A stretch of 64,000 bases of DNA from Litsea cubeba (lineage: Eukaryota; Streptophyta; Magnoliopsida; Laurales; Lauraceae): positions 59,271,707-59,335,706 of the forward strand of contig CM022949.1 in NCBI GenBank assembly GCA_012931725.1, read 5' to 3'. Positions 34,722 to 46,663 of the stretch are shown here, piece after piece. The position numbers and the translations under genes were made by a program. The notes beneath the pieces are model-generated. The model did not search any database and was not told the origin of the DNA. It saw only the letters and a program-made list of their open reading frames with translations. The first letter of the stretch is position 1. Every line of letters starts with the position of its first letter.

Positions 34722-37385
34722 TGTCACGACACAGAACCCGGGGCCCTTAGAATTCCGCGTCATGACTTATAAAAGTATCTCATCACATTCGCAAGTTTTT
34801 TTATTTTCTTGGGTAAAATCACATTCAAAAGTTAAATCAAAATTTCGTGACCCCTGACAGATGGTGGGGCAAAGATCTGGAGTTGCGGCTGCATGCGGAG
34901 GGCTAATGATGCTGTTAATAAAAGCTTTTCCCTGCACGCTGATTTTCCCCTCAGGATTCTGCTTGTGAGAATTAACTTGCACTTTCCCCTTGCTCAAGAG
35001 GACTAACAGGCGGAAGCTTGCGTGGAAGTAAATAGACAAGAAACATAAGCATAAATACAATAACACGATATCAGAGTAGCACAAATCTCAAAATAAATTG
35101 ATGTTCAAGTAGCATTAACAAAGTATTTTTATTACAACCCAGAAAGAGAGTAAAGGCCTGAAACAATGGCCGTTTATACAGTCCAAAACTAACAAAACTC
35201 AGATAATGTCCCAAAATTGTCGCCCTCATGCAGTAGCCCGATGCTTTATACCACTTGACTAGGCTCTGTTGTTTCTCTTCAACTACTGCTCTCCTCCTCG
35301 GTAAAGGTAAGGGGCTTGTTACCTACAACACCAAGTGTAGGATCGAACAAAAGCCTGGCAAGTTGTCAATATAAACACCATAGCATGTTGCATAAATATA
35401 ATTAAATCACAAGTTAAAATTAATAAATGAGTAAGGCAGGAAAACTAGATGAGTGAGGATAAATGCAAGGCCACAAATAATGTTGCAGGCATGATAATAA
35501 ATGTAAGACAAGTAATGAACTTTGGGAAATGAGGTATATGCAAGACGAGAGATAACAACTTGGCAAGTATGGTGAATGCAAGACAACTAAATAATCATGA
35601 ATACTTTGGCAATAAGACTAATGCATGTCAAGTAATGAACTTTGGCACGTGGCTTAATTATCCTAGCTGGGTGCGTCTACATTTCCCATAGCCAAGAGCG
35701 AGCAAGCTGTACCAGGAGAACCCCCCTAAGTATAATATGGCCATCAAAAAAGATTTGCCTTGCCACGGGTGCGTCCGCATTTCCTTGGCAAGGTTGGTAT
35801 TGAAGTGACACCCTTGTCACCAATCGACACTACTCTGCAATGAGCTATATCATATACACACATACAAACACATAATAGTAGTACCGGCTAGGTGGTGCCG
35901 ACTCGAGAATGCATGAACCAATGTTGACTAGAAACCATGATCAAGAATTACCACATGAAATGAAATACTCCGAGTACCTTGCAAGCTGAGCTAAAGTCAT
36001 GACCTTCATGAGTAGCCTTAATTAATTCTCAAGTGACCAGCTAGACATTACCATGCAAGACCAGACAAGCTGGAATGATTAATGAACAGGGCAAGATGAT
36101 GCAAGCGAGATTAGATAGAGTACATACATTGTACATGAGTTTTGGACAAACGGGCAACATTTCGGCATAAAATGACTAGCCTCGAAACGAGTTAGAAAGG
36201 TTTGTCGGATCTAGACAATCTTGGAAGGCCGCGGGGCAACATATGCGCGCACGCCGACAAAGTATTCATACTAGGGATACCATTAGACACAAGGAGCAGG
36301 GCAACTCAATCCACGCTACAACCTAGGTCAAACAGGGGTCAAACCTAAAAATCAGGTAGAGTAGAGAATGATTTACACAAGTCCAAAGGGTAGAGTAGAG
36401 TAGAGTTCCTCCTATTCAAAATAGGGTCTACTAAGTCCATTCTAGGTCAAACAGGGGTCAAACCTAAAAATCAGGTAGTCAGTACAACGACAGACAAGTG
36501 CTATGCATGCCAACACGCTGGTACTGCATGTAGTGAAATAGACTTGGGACCACATGATAAGCATGTAAACATTTGCATTACAGTGGAATAAATATAACTA
36601 CCAAATCCTAACTCTTGGATTGTCATAAAAAAGGTGATACGGTGTCATGAAATCCCATGCTTCACCTCGGACCCCGAATGTCTGTATTTAGAAGTTACTT
36701 GGTGCTCCAATGGTATTGACATTCAAGATCCTAACTAAGCATCCTCTTGACCTAACACTGCTATGCGAGTCTCCGGACAGTAAACTCTAAAAATGTGGGT
36801 CGAGCTCTGCAGTGGGCTCACTGAAGGTGCAAGGGGCAGTGTGCCCCTGTTGGGGCCCTGGGGGTTTGGGAGCAACCTCCCTGAAACCTAGACAAATTTG
36901 CTAAGGTTTCGGTAAGGGTTTTAATTGAAACTCCATTGTGAGTCCCAATTCCAGTCCATTTTCCAAGTTCTAAAGTCTTAAGGTCTTGCCCATAAAAACC
37001 GTGCTTAAAATCATCCATTGGTCAAGGGTAGGTCAAACAAGGGCCCACAGTTCACCAAATTTGGGTCCTAGGTTGTCAAGGCAAGAAAGGACCGGAAAAT
37101 AGGTCAAATGGGCCAGGACAAGTCAAATGGTAGAGTGGCCTTTATATTGAGTCTGGTTCACCCTACTCGGGCAAACCACCGAGTGAATTTTTTAGGTACT
37201 AGACTGAGTCCAAATGCTCTCGAAATTTCTTGAAACTCACGAAACACTATTGTAACCCACAAAACTAATCAATTAGCATTTAAACACTTTTAATTAGCCG
37301 CTAAGCCCAAATAATTGCTAAAAATCTCACAATTAGGAATTGGGATCTTGGAAAAATACTCCAATAAGAATTCGGGGAGTCCTAT
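34722..37385 (-). mobile_element. LTR-like block related to the 13421-18939 LTRs
   Basis: It starts TGTCACGACACAGAACCCGGGGCCCTTAG, with gaattccgcgtcatgactta just inside, resembling the starts at 13421 and 14484. No coding sequence is seen. The right end is unclear: gaattcggggagtcctatta near 37370-37387 could be a decayed terminus, and an RTE LINE begins there. It contains a near-duplicated phrase ctaggtcaaacaggggtcaaacctaaaaatcaggtag at about 36322-36358 and 36441-36477. Confidence 0.5.
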
Positions 37386-37394
37386 TATTTAATT

Positions 37395-40110
37395 CTGAAT
37401 CATCATATCATCATCAAAGCCTCGTCCCTAGTTGGGACAGCCACACGAATTCTGTTTCTCCATTCCGATCTATCTCGAGCCAAATTCTCAGATAATTTAC
37501 ACTTTCTGATATCCATTTTTACCACCTCCATCCACATCCCCTTTGGCCTACCCCTTCCCCCTGGTGGGCCATCAACCTTCATGTACAAACTTTTACTTAC
37601 CGGCGCCGTAACCGTTCTACGTTGGACATTTCCAAACCATCGCAAATAGGTTTCTCAAATTTTATCCTATATTGTCGCTACCTCTAAATGCTCTCGAAAG
37701 CGTTCAGTTTTAATTTTATCCTTCCTAGTTTGACCACACATCCACCTCAACATTCTCTTCTCTGTTACATCCATTTTGTGCATATGCTGCTTCTTGATTG
37801 GCCAACATTCTATTTCATAGATCAAAGCTGGACTAATAGCTGTCTTGTAAAATTTTTCCTTTAATTTTGTTGACATTCTTCGGTAACAAAGAACTCCAGA
37901 AGCAAGTCTCCACTTCAACCATCCCACTTTTATCCTATGTTCGACATGTTCATCAATCTCCCCATCATTGCTAATTATAGAGCCAAGGTAGCGGAAAGAA
38001 TCACTTTGTGGTATCTCATGGTCTTCAATTCTCATAGTAGTTTAAGCTCTTTCTATATGCCTATTGAAGTCGTAAACCATATATTCCATCTTTGTACGAC
38101 TTATTTTAAAGTCCTTGGATTCAAAAACCTCTCGCCATCTCTCGAGTTTTGTATTCACATCATCTCTTGATTCATCTACCAACACAATAGCGTCTGCAAA
38201 TAACATGCACTAAGGTACCTCTCCTTGAATATGAACAGTTAACTCATCTAGAATTAATGCAAAGAGATAAGGGCTTAGGGTTGACCCTTGGTGCAAACCT
38301 ATGGTCATTGAGAACTCTCCCGTCTCTCCACAAGTAGTTCTCACATTCGTTACTGCTTCTCTATCATTTATTATGTCTTTAATAATTTTAATATACCCTC
38401 ATGGAACATTCCTTTTATTTAAAACCTGCCAAATTAAATCTCTAGGTACCCTATCGTAGGCTTTTTCTAAATTGATGAGAACCGTATGCCGATTTTTCCT
38501 CTTTGCTCGATATTTTTCCCTTAATTGCCTAAGTGAGAAGATGGCTTCTATTATTGACCTCCTTGGCAGTGAAGAGTTTCAATAGATGTGGGCCAAACTT
38601 AAATACATTGATAGCCTTAATCAATTATAAGGCCTTTTTTTTTGGAAACTATTAAATGATATTAAGAAATAAAGAAGTGTTCAAAATATGACCATACTTA
38701 GCACGGCCAATATAATCATAATATTAGAGATTTGTGAAAATAAGTACGAGCAATATAATCATAATATTAAATATCAAAAAATTAAACTAATGAAGGTTTA
38801 ATTATATTGAGATGATAAAAATTGAAATCACAACCAATTTCTATAAATTAACAAAAGATATATATATAATTGATTGATTTCAAAATGAAAGCACTTCAAT
38901 TTTTTTATAATCAAATGAAAATTTCAGAGAGAGAGAGCGAGAGGAAGAGTCTAACAGGTTTAAATACAATCTTAGAGAGCAAACTAAAAAAGAAATAAAC
39001 GAAGATCCAATACCAAAATTAAAATTTAAAGAAACAAAAATAAAAACCACAAATCCATGAAAAAGCATCACCAGAAAAAATTAAAAAAATATTAGAAAAA
39101 AGCCTCACTAAAAAGTGGCAAATTTGTAAAGACATAGAGAAGTAACACATTTAAATAAAAATTATTGCCAATTGTGCGGCATCTCAAACCCAAGAACTCT
39201 TCTATGGTAATTTGGTACTACTTATATCTCAAACCTCGACACTTATCCAGTTTTGTGCTACTTCTAACATTATAATATATGATTTGTACCAAGTTGATTT
39301 TCAGATATCTTGGTCTTCCATCTAAGTCTATGCTCCATTATTCTCTCCCATAATTTCATAGTATGACTCATAAGTTTAATCTCACGATAGTTGGTACGGT
39401 TTTGTATATCTCCCTTGTTCTTATATATATATATGTACTACAACACTTCTTCTCTACTCATCCACCATTTTCTTTGTTATTAATATTTTATTGAAATGTC
39501 TAGTTTGCTAAATCTCCCCAACTTCTCCTAAGCATTTCCAAGCCTATAGCGGGATGTCTTCTTGGCCAACAGCCTTTTTTGTCTTCATTTTTTTTTTAAT
39601 GCTTTCCTCACGTTTACCACCTTAATTCTATGGAAAAAGTATGTTTTGCTACTCAAATATCCTCTTTTGTTCTTATGTCTCCTATTTAGTCTTCATTTCA
39701 AAGTATGCTAAAATATTCCCTCCACCTTTCTTTGATATCATTGTCCTTCACTGGATATTTGTGGTCATTGCCATCCTATTACAGTTAGCCATTTGATTTC
39801 ACATCATTGTAGTTTCTCCTTCAAAATTCCATTGTTCCTTATCTATCACTTTTTCCTTAAATATTGTCTGTTTTGTCCTTTTAAATCCCTCCACCTTGTT
39901 TTAGGGCACATTTTATTTACTACCCCTCTTTGTACTTCTAATGCAAATATCTATAACTACTAGCCTATGTTGCGTGGTCAAACTTTTCCTAGGATAACCT
40001 TACAATCTTTACAATCCAATCGGTCATGTTTTCTAACTTGAAAAAAGTCTATCTGGCTCATCCTAGTTCCACTTTTATAAGTAATTAAATGCTCCCCTCT
40101 CTTTTTTAAG
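37395..40110 (-). pseudogene. RTE-type LINE, 5'-truncated, interrupted
   Basis: From high to low coordinates: end of the endonuclease (40090 down, TYKSGTRMSQIDFF, DCKVILGKSLTTQHRL); a spacer; RT start (39550-39300, TREIYKTVPTIVRL, SENQL); a ~0.7-kb insertion (38580-39295); RT core (38572-38040, AIFSLRQLREKYR, LINLEKAYDRVPRDLIW, LHQGSTLSPYLFALILDEL); the catalytic box, which reads LFADAIVLVDE where the family has FADD; then SFRYLGSIISNDGEID and the C-terminal region to 37403. The 3' end is a gatgat-type tail rather than poly(A), as in plant RTE elements. Frame breaks and stops are present. Confidence 0.86.
38580..39295. mobile_element. AT-rich insertion inside the RTE LINE
   Basis: The RT coding sequence stops at about 38575 (PRRSIIEAIF) and resumes at about 39300 (KISENQL). 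In family order these two are separated by only a few residues. The intervening ~715 bp is AT-rich and noncoding. No inverted ends or target duplication were found, so its class is unknown. Confidence 0.6.
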
Positions 40111-40299
40111 CAAGTATTTGCTTTAAAAATCTGAATTTAACATTAAAATTAATTTAAACAACTAGCAAAACATCTATCTTGAATAAAAAGAACTACAATC
40201 TCAAATGTCCGGTAGAAAAGAATCAAATAATATGACGTGTCTAGTTCATCATTGTATTCTTCAGACTCTAAATCCTGATTACCTAGAAGCATGGATTAA

Positions 40300-40425
40300 A
40301 ATCGCGTATCGATATTGTTCAAAAAACCCAAAAAAAAAAAAAAAAAAGGCATCGGCCAACCCCATAAACCGATACCAACACGGTATTGGTCGTGTTTCGC
40401 AGTCTGTCGCGCTTGTTGCGGTGTG
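40300..40425. repeat. CGATA-rich repeat with an A17 tract
   Basis: The stretch cgcgtatcgatattg ... ggcatcggcc ... cgataccaacacggtattgg uses the same vocabulary as 2950-3170. No gene. Confidence 0.5.
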
Positions 40426-40692
40426 AAATTTTTTTAACCCTAATAAAAATTGAAAAAATATCCCTAAAATCTAGAATATTGTAAAATACTAGAAGACCAT
40501 TTTTTTTTTCCATCAGTACCAACTAGAAATCAAAATATCAGTCCCCCACGTCATGAGATCCTCTATTGCCATTTAATCATTAATTATTAAATATGTAAAG
40601 TTTTAATGTTTAATCTTGATGTTCATTCTTATAATTTATAAATCCATTAATGTAGCCATATCTTAAATCCCAACCATTAAAAAGAACTATCA

Positions 40693-40858
40693 CCTCTTGT
40701 GATAGCTTTGTAAAAATTTTACTCGAATCATAGTTGGGCCACAATTGAATTGGTTGTGCTACATGATTTGAATTACTACTCTACATGTCTTATAAGTGAT
40801 TAATTTACTGGGCCCAACTCCCATTTGAGTAAAATTTGTTAAACGCATACACAAGAGG
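40693..40858. mobile_element. 166-bp foldback (MITE-like) element
   Basis: The left arm, 40693-40740 (cctcttgtg...ttttactc...agttgggcc), and the right arm, about 40811-40858, are inverted copies with scattered mismatches. They leave a loop of roughly 70 bp. No certain target duplication was seen. Confidence 0.65.
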
Positions 40859-41365
40859 CCTACACAAGAAGGGGCATTTATTTTTGAGTGGTTTAGATTT
40901 AAAATAAATAGGCCCTTTTAGTAAGGTCCAATTAAAAAAAAGAATGGGGAAGTGCTTTTATGTATCTCGAACAATGGAAAAAGAAAAAAAAAAAGAGTTG
41001 GTGAGGATTGCAGGAATTGTTGGGGTGTTTATAAAGGTGAACTCTAGAGTGGTTGTGTAGGTTGGCTGAATTCTATATAAGGGGCTACGTCTCAAATGAA
41101 TTTTGTTTGGTGAATTTTAATGCCATAGCAGAACTTATTAGGAGTTTGTGGTTGTTTTAAATGCCTAATATTACTAATTCCTTGAGCCTACTGATCATTC
41201 TAAATGCATCAGAATTTGTGCGTAATGTCATTATGTAATGAGAATTTGGTTGTAGAATGTATATTATTTTTGCTACTTTGAAGAGTGTGATTTAGTATTG
41301 GGTTTTATGTTGACTTGTAAACTATGTTTGATATCTCATGACATTTACTACATGAGAGATAATGC

Positions 41366-41621
41366 TGTTAATGCACAATCAAGGCCCAAGTTCATGACCC
41401 ACTTGTATAGAAAAGCCCAACCCAATTATGTATATAAGACTAAGTCAAAACCGTGTACAGATGTTAGTTGCTACTTTTAAGAGATTCTTTTATTGTATTT
41501 TACAAGATTGTAGCCCAAGGTTGGGCATTTTCTATCTATATAATGAGATGGTCGATCCTCAAAGGAGGGAACCAAATTTCATCATTCCTTTTGTATTCTC
41601 TTCTATCTTAAGAGATTGTCA
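41366..41621 (+). repeat. 5' LTR of copia D, 256 bp
   Basis: It begins TGTTAATGCACAATC and ends AGATTGTCA. The TATA-like tatataat at 41537-41544 would drive the element's transcript. Confidence 0.93.
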
Positions 41622-41633
41622 TGGTATCAGAGC
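41622..41633 (+). other. Primer-binding site of copia D
   Basis: tggtatcagagc, the standard initiator-Met primer site, lies directly against the LTR. Confidence 0.93.
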
Positions 41634-41723
41634 TACAAAGAGTTTGTTCTCTGATCGATCATCCATTCCAGTCCAGAGGATTTTTGTTCCAGCCATCTTA
41701 TGTTTGACATCTTGGGTCCATAT

Positions 41724-42042
41724 TGTAGAAGATAATGGACTTATGCTAACAGGCCCTAGGCCCAGCCCAATCAAGTTTTTAACCCATGTAAAATATCCCA
41801 CGTGTGGGTCTAGGATAAGCCTTATACAGGCTGTTTCATTGATTTTATTCTATGTATAGAGATAGGATATTCTTTAGATATTCTTTATTCCTTAATTCTT
41901 GATTGTAATTAGATTGTAATTACTACTGATTACTAGCATGTGATTAGGGTAAATAATTTATAAATGGTTGGTCGATCCTCCTTTGAGGAATCAACTTTTC
42001 CTCCAAACTTCTTCCTCTCATTTTGCTCTTTACATTTTAACA
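41724..42042 (+). repeat. 5' LTR of copia E, 319 bp
   Basis: TGTAGAAGATAATGG...TTTTAACA. It is nearly identical to the partner at 44260-44578. Confidence 0.93.
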
Positions 42043-42244
42043 TGGTATCAGAGCTATGGTTATGATCAATCCCTCTTCTATTGTCTTCTATCATTGATCA
42101 TTCTTCTTCCTGAAGTGAAAACTTCTCTCTGATAGTGTCTGATCATCCCTGATCAGAGGTGGCCCACCTTTGATCATCATCATCATCGCAGCGGAAGCAG
42201 CCTATATTGTTCGTCTGGTTATTCTCTTATTTATGGAGATTTTT

Positions 42245-44271
42245 TCAAGATTTTTGGTTGTTTATGCTTTGTCCATCTTCCACCTACAGAACGCACTAAG
42301 CTGTCACCTCAAGCTGCCAAATGTCTCTTTCTAGGGTACAGTACTGAACACAAGGGATTTCTATGCTATGACCAATCTGAGAAACGCATGCGAATATCTC
42401 GTAATGTAATCTTCTTAGAACACATTCCTTTCTTCTCTTTGCGTTTGGATACACATCCTGTTGCTGTCTCTTATCTGCCACAATTTCCTGCAACTACTTC
42501 TCCACCACCACCTATTACCAAGGTCTATGTCCGGCGTAACAAGGTTCCTCCTGTGGGGCCTCCTTCTCCTGATCATCTCCCAATACTGCCTCCTACACCC
42601 TCAGGTATTAATACTTCCTCCACCGATAGTGTTATACCCTTGCGACGCTCTAGTCGTCCTTCTGTTGCTCCTGACAGATATGGCTTCCCTGCTCTTTTCA
42701 CTTCTTTGGATAGTGCTCCTATTCCCACCTCTTATTCACAGGCTTCGAAGATTGCATATTGGCAGGATGCTATAACTGAGGAGTTGCTTGCTCTTGAAGC
42801 AAACAACACATGGGACTTGGTACCGACTCCTGAACGCACCTCTGTGATTGGCAGTAAATGGATCTACTCTATAAAGGTTAACTCTGATGGGAGTCTTGAC
42901 CGCTACAAAGCCAGATTGGTGGCACAGGGTTACAAGCAGGAGTATGGCATTGACTATGAGGAGACATTTGCACCAGTGGCTAAAATGACCACTGTTCGCA
43001 CCCTCCTTCGTGTAGCTGCAGCCCGTAACTGGCCCCTATGGCAAATGGATGTCAAAAACGCCTTTCTTCATGGCGACTTACATGAAACTGTTTATTTAAA
43101 ACCACCTCCGGGTTATGCTTGTCCTCCACACCATGTTTGTAAATTGAGGAAAGCTCTTTATGGACTTAAGCAGGCTCCCAGGGCTTGGTTTGATAAATTT
43201 CGGGCCGCTATCCTTCAAGCTGGATTTCGCCAGAGTCACTCTGATAGTTCCCTCTTCCTCCGATGGACATCAAAAGGCTACACATTTCTCTTAGTCTATG
43301 TTGATGATATGATTATCAGTGGCAATGATAGTGCCGGTATTACGGATCTCAAACGTCATCTCACTCGCCACTTCAGAATGAAGGATCTTGGTCCTCTCAC
43401 CTACTTTCTAGGGCTGGAGTTCATACGTAGCAAATCTGGCATTCGGATTCATCAGCGGAAATATGCTAAAGATTTAATCACTTCGGCACAACTTGATGAT
43501 GCTCACACTTTTGATACTCCTATGGAATTGAACAGCAAGATCCGTAGGGATGATGGCCAGCCCCTAGATGATCCTTCTGTTTTTCGGCGAATAGTAGGTA
43601 GTTTACTCTACTTAACTATGACCCGACCAGATATTTCTCATGCCGTTCATACGATTAGCCAGTTTGTGAGCAATCCTCACAAACCTCACCTTGCTGCTGC
43701 CTTGCGCCTACTCCGCTATGTCAAAGGCACCCTTAACCATGGTCTCTTCTACTCTTCAGGCGCTTCTCTGCACTTATCAGCTTATTCGGATGCTGACTGG
43801 GCTGGTTGCCCAGATTCTCGGCGCTCTACCACTGGCTGGTGTATGTTTCTTGGGGACTCCTTGATTTCGTGGAAATGTAAGAAGCAAACCACTGTCTCTA
43901 AATCTTCTGCTGAGGCTGAATATCGGGCCATGTCATCTGCGAGTGCTGAAATCATCTGGCTACGCCGTCTTCTCTGTGAATTCGGTGTCATCATTGGTAG
44001 ATCTACACCTCTTCATGGGGACAACACCAGTGCTACGAGAATTGCAAACAATCCGGTCTTTCATGAAAGAACGAAGCACATTGAGATTGATTGCCACTTC
44101 ATCCGTCAGCATGTTGTTACGGAGAAGATCACTTTGCCTCATGTCTCTACTCTTAACCAGTTGGCGGATATCTTCACAAAAGCCCTCCCCAAAACGCGTC
44201 ATCATGATCTCACTAACAAATTGATGTTTTCTGCCTTACCACATCAATTTGAGGGGGAGTGTAGAAGATAA
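42245..44271 (+). CDS. Copia E integrase tail, RT and RNase H, open reading frame
   Basis: A single frame is open through the whole region; the part from the ATG at 42388 is 627 codons, and upstream sequence in the same frame (GCLCFVHLPPTERTKL) is the integrase C-terminus. RT motifs are KWIYSIKVNSDGSLDRYKAR, WQMDVKNAFLHGDL, LYGLKQAPRAWF and an intact YVDD at about 43300. RNase H shows DADWAGC, SSAEAEYRAMS, ERTKHIEID and ADIFTKALP. The stop is inside the 3' LTR. The lack of stops fits the near-identical LTRs, that is, recent insertion. No gag or protease precedes it, and no start context for independent translation is evident. Confidence 0.9.
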
Positions 44272-44578
44272 TGGACTTATGCTAACAGGCCCTAGGCCCA
44301 GCCCAATCAAGTTTTTAACCCATGTAAAATATCCCACGTGTGGGTCTAGGATAAGCCTTATAGAGGCTGTTTCATTGATTTTATTCTATGTATAGAGATA
44401 GGATATTCTTTAGATATTCTTTATTCCTTAATTCTTGATTGTAATTAGATTGTAATTACTACTGATTACTAGCATGTGATTAGGGTAAATTGTTTATAAA
44501 TGGTTGGTCGATCCTCCTTTGAGGAATCAACTTTTCCTCCAAACTTCTTCCTCTCATTTTGCTCTTTACATTTTAACA
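44260..44578 (+). repeat. 3' LTR of copia E, 319 bp
   Basis: It follows the polypurine tract gagggggag directly and differs from the 5' LTR at three positions (one at about 44362, two at about 44487-44489). Confidence 0.93.
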
Positions 44579-44583
44579 CATAT

Positions 44584-45134
44584 CAGCAGTTGACAGCCGC
44601 GTCCTCAGATACCTACGATTATCATAGCAACTGCAGGAATCACACCTGTTGTGGTCAACTATTTGTTCTGGGAATTTAGAAGATATTTTCAGGATTTTTG
44701 GCTCATCAGAGGTAGGCCGTCTGATCGATTTTGTGATTTCTCAGTTTTGTGTACTAGTTTTCATCAAATGGGCACTGTGTCATGAATTTGCAACCAAACT
44801 GGATGAAACTTGAAGTTTCTGATAGGAAAATACGAATCCTAGTTTGTTGACAGCACTGATCAGTGCTCAGATTGTTCTTTGGGGCCCACTTGCCTATCCA
44901 GTTCACAAAAACAAGGCCGTCTGGCCTGTTTTTTCTGTTATAAACTGTTTTTTGTGCACAGTTTTTTGAAAATCTGCCAAGGAAGGCTATTACTTCAAGG
45001 TTGTTTATGCTTGTTGCTATGATTGTGTAGTACTGCCCTTATTCTACACGTATCTAGTCTGTTTTTTGTGGTTTTTTGGATTTTTCCCTACACTGTATTG
45101 TTCTGGGTAGTGTTTATTTTACACATCTGCTGTA
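44584..45134 (+). other. Leader of copia D (after the copia E insertion)
   Basis: Noncoding sequence between the insertion and gag. No motif is recognised. Confidence 0.6.
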
Positions 45135-46663
45135 ATGGAAAAATCAAAACTTCCTGTCATTCGGTTTACGGGGAAAAATTACCCATCCTGGGCTTTTCAA
45201 TTTCAAGTTTATCTGGAAGGAAAAGAGATGTGGGGGCATGTTACAGGGTCTGATCCCAAACCAACCGTGGATGAAAAAAAAATATTCTCTTGGACCACTA
45301 AGGATGCCAAAATAAAATCATGGATCCTTAGTTCTGTTGAGCCCCATCTCATTTTGAATCTAAAACCCTACACAACATCAAAGGATATGTGGGGTTACTT
45401 GAAGAAAGTCTATCATAAAAGCAACTCTGCACGTCAATATCAGCTGGAGTTTGAGATTGCCCAATATACACAAGGAACATCTTCTATCCAAGATTACTAC
45501 TCTGGGTTTCTCAATTTATGGACTGAATTTGATGAGATTAAGTATGCACATGTTTCTGCAGCAGCCCTCTCTGAAATACAAACACTTCAGGAACTAGTCA
45601 TAGGGACCGGTTTCTAATGAAACTAAGACCAGAGTATGAAACTGTGAGATCTGGTCTAATGGGGAGAGTTCCTTCGCCATCATTAGATGAGTGTCTGAAC
45701 GAACTCTTACGTGAGGAGCAAAGACAACTCACTCAAACTGCTTTGACACAACATGCTATCAGTGGTCAAGTTGCATATGTGGCCAAAAGTCACTTTCCAG
45801 CACCACCTCATCCCAGACCAGTTTCTTCTGCCACAACTGATGCTGCTTCTTTTGATGCTCTTCCTGCTTCCTTGTACTGTTCTCCACCCCCACATGTGGC
45901 AACACCAAGTCCCAATCCTCCGATCACTACCGACCTGATCCAACAAATGATTATGAATGCTTTTTCTACATTAGGTGTTTCAGGTACTCATCACCATTTG
46001 TCTTCTCCTTGGTATCTTGATTCTGGTGCCTCTAACCATATGACTTTCTCTTCTGGTTCACTATCTAACACTCGTAAGTACAATGGAAACCTACAAGTTC
46101 ATACCGCAGATGGTGAAATGCTTCCCATAACAGCTGTTGGTGATATTTCCTACCCATTCCCTCTGAAAAATGTCTTCTTATCTCCTTCTTTATCTACAAA
46201 TCTTGTCTCTGTTGGTCAACTTGTAGATGATGATTGTCATGTCTCATTCTCTAAATCTGGTTGTGTTGTGCAGGATCAGGTGTCGGGGAAAGTGATCGCG
46301 AAGGGGCCTAAGTGTGGACGTCTTTTTCCGCTGCCTCTATCAAATCTTTGGAATAAACCTGAGTTTGCATTTCTTTGTGTTCCTTCTCAAAATAATTGGA
46401 GGCTTTGGCAGAATAGATTAGGCCATCCAAATCCCAAAACTTTGTTATCTTTGTTTAGGACTGGTTTGATTAATAAAAAAATTATTTCTTCTCATAATGT
46501 TGTGATGGATTGTTCTACGTGTAAACTAGGCAAAAGTAAGATTCTTCCATTTCCTATGCATGACACTTTGGCTTCTAAATGCTTTGATATTGTTCATAGT
46601 GATGTTTGGGGTATTACTCCAGTACTTTCTCATACTCACTATAAATACTGTCACCTTTATTGA
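45135..46663 (+). pseudogene. Copia D gag, protease and pre-integrase, frameshifted
   Basis: gag starts at the ATG 45135 (FTGKNYPSWAFQFQVYLEGK) and runs to 45617, where a small indel moves the frame. It continues as LMKLRPEYE, SPSLDECLNELLREEQR. The protease site WYLDSGASNHMT is at about 46012-46047. The pre-integrase region follows with LWQNRLGHPN and CSTCKLGKS. The frame breaks again at 46655 just after the start of integrase (HSDVWG). No CCHC zinc knuckle is visible between gag and protease, where a proline- and serine-rich stretch stands instead. Confidence 0.92.

Larger units (their letters stand above)
41724..44578 (+). mobile_element. Copia E: internally deleted copia nested in copia D's leader
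   Basis: The flanks are CATAT at 41719-41723 and 44579-44583. The LTRs 41724-42042 and 44260-44578 (319 bp each) differ at 3 positions by eye. The primer site tggtatcagagc is at 42043-42054 and the polypurine tract gagggggag at 44251-44259. gag, protease and most of integrase are gone: the leader is joined near 42245 to the integrase tail. All ends needed in cis are intact, so it could have been mobilised by a related autonomous copy. Confidence 0.95.
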
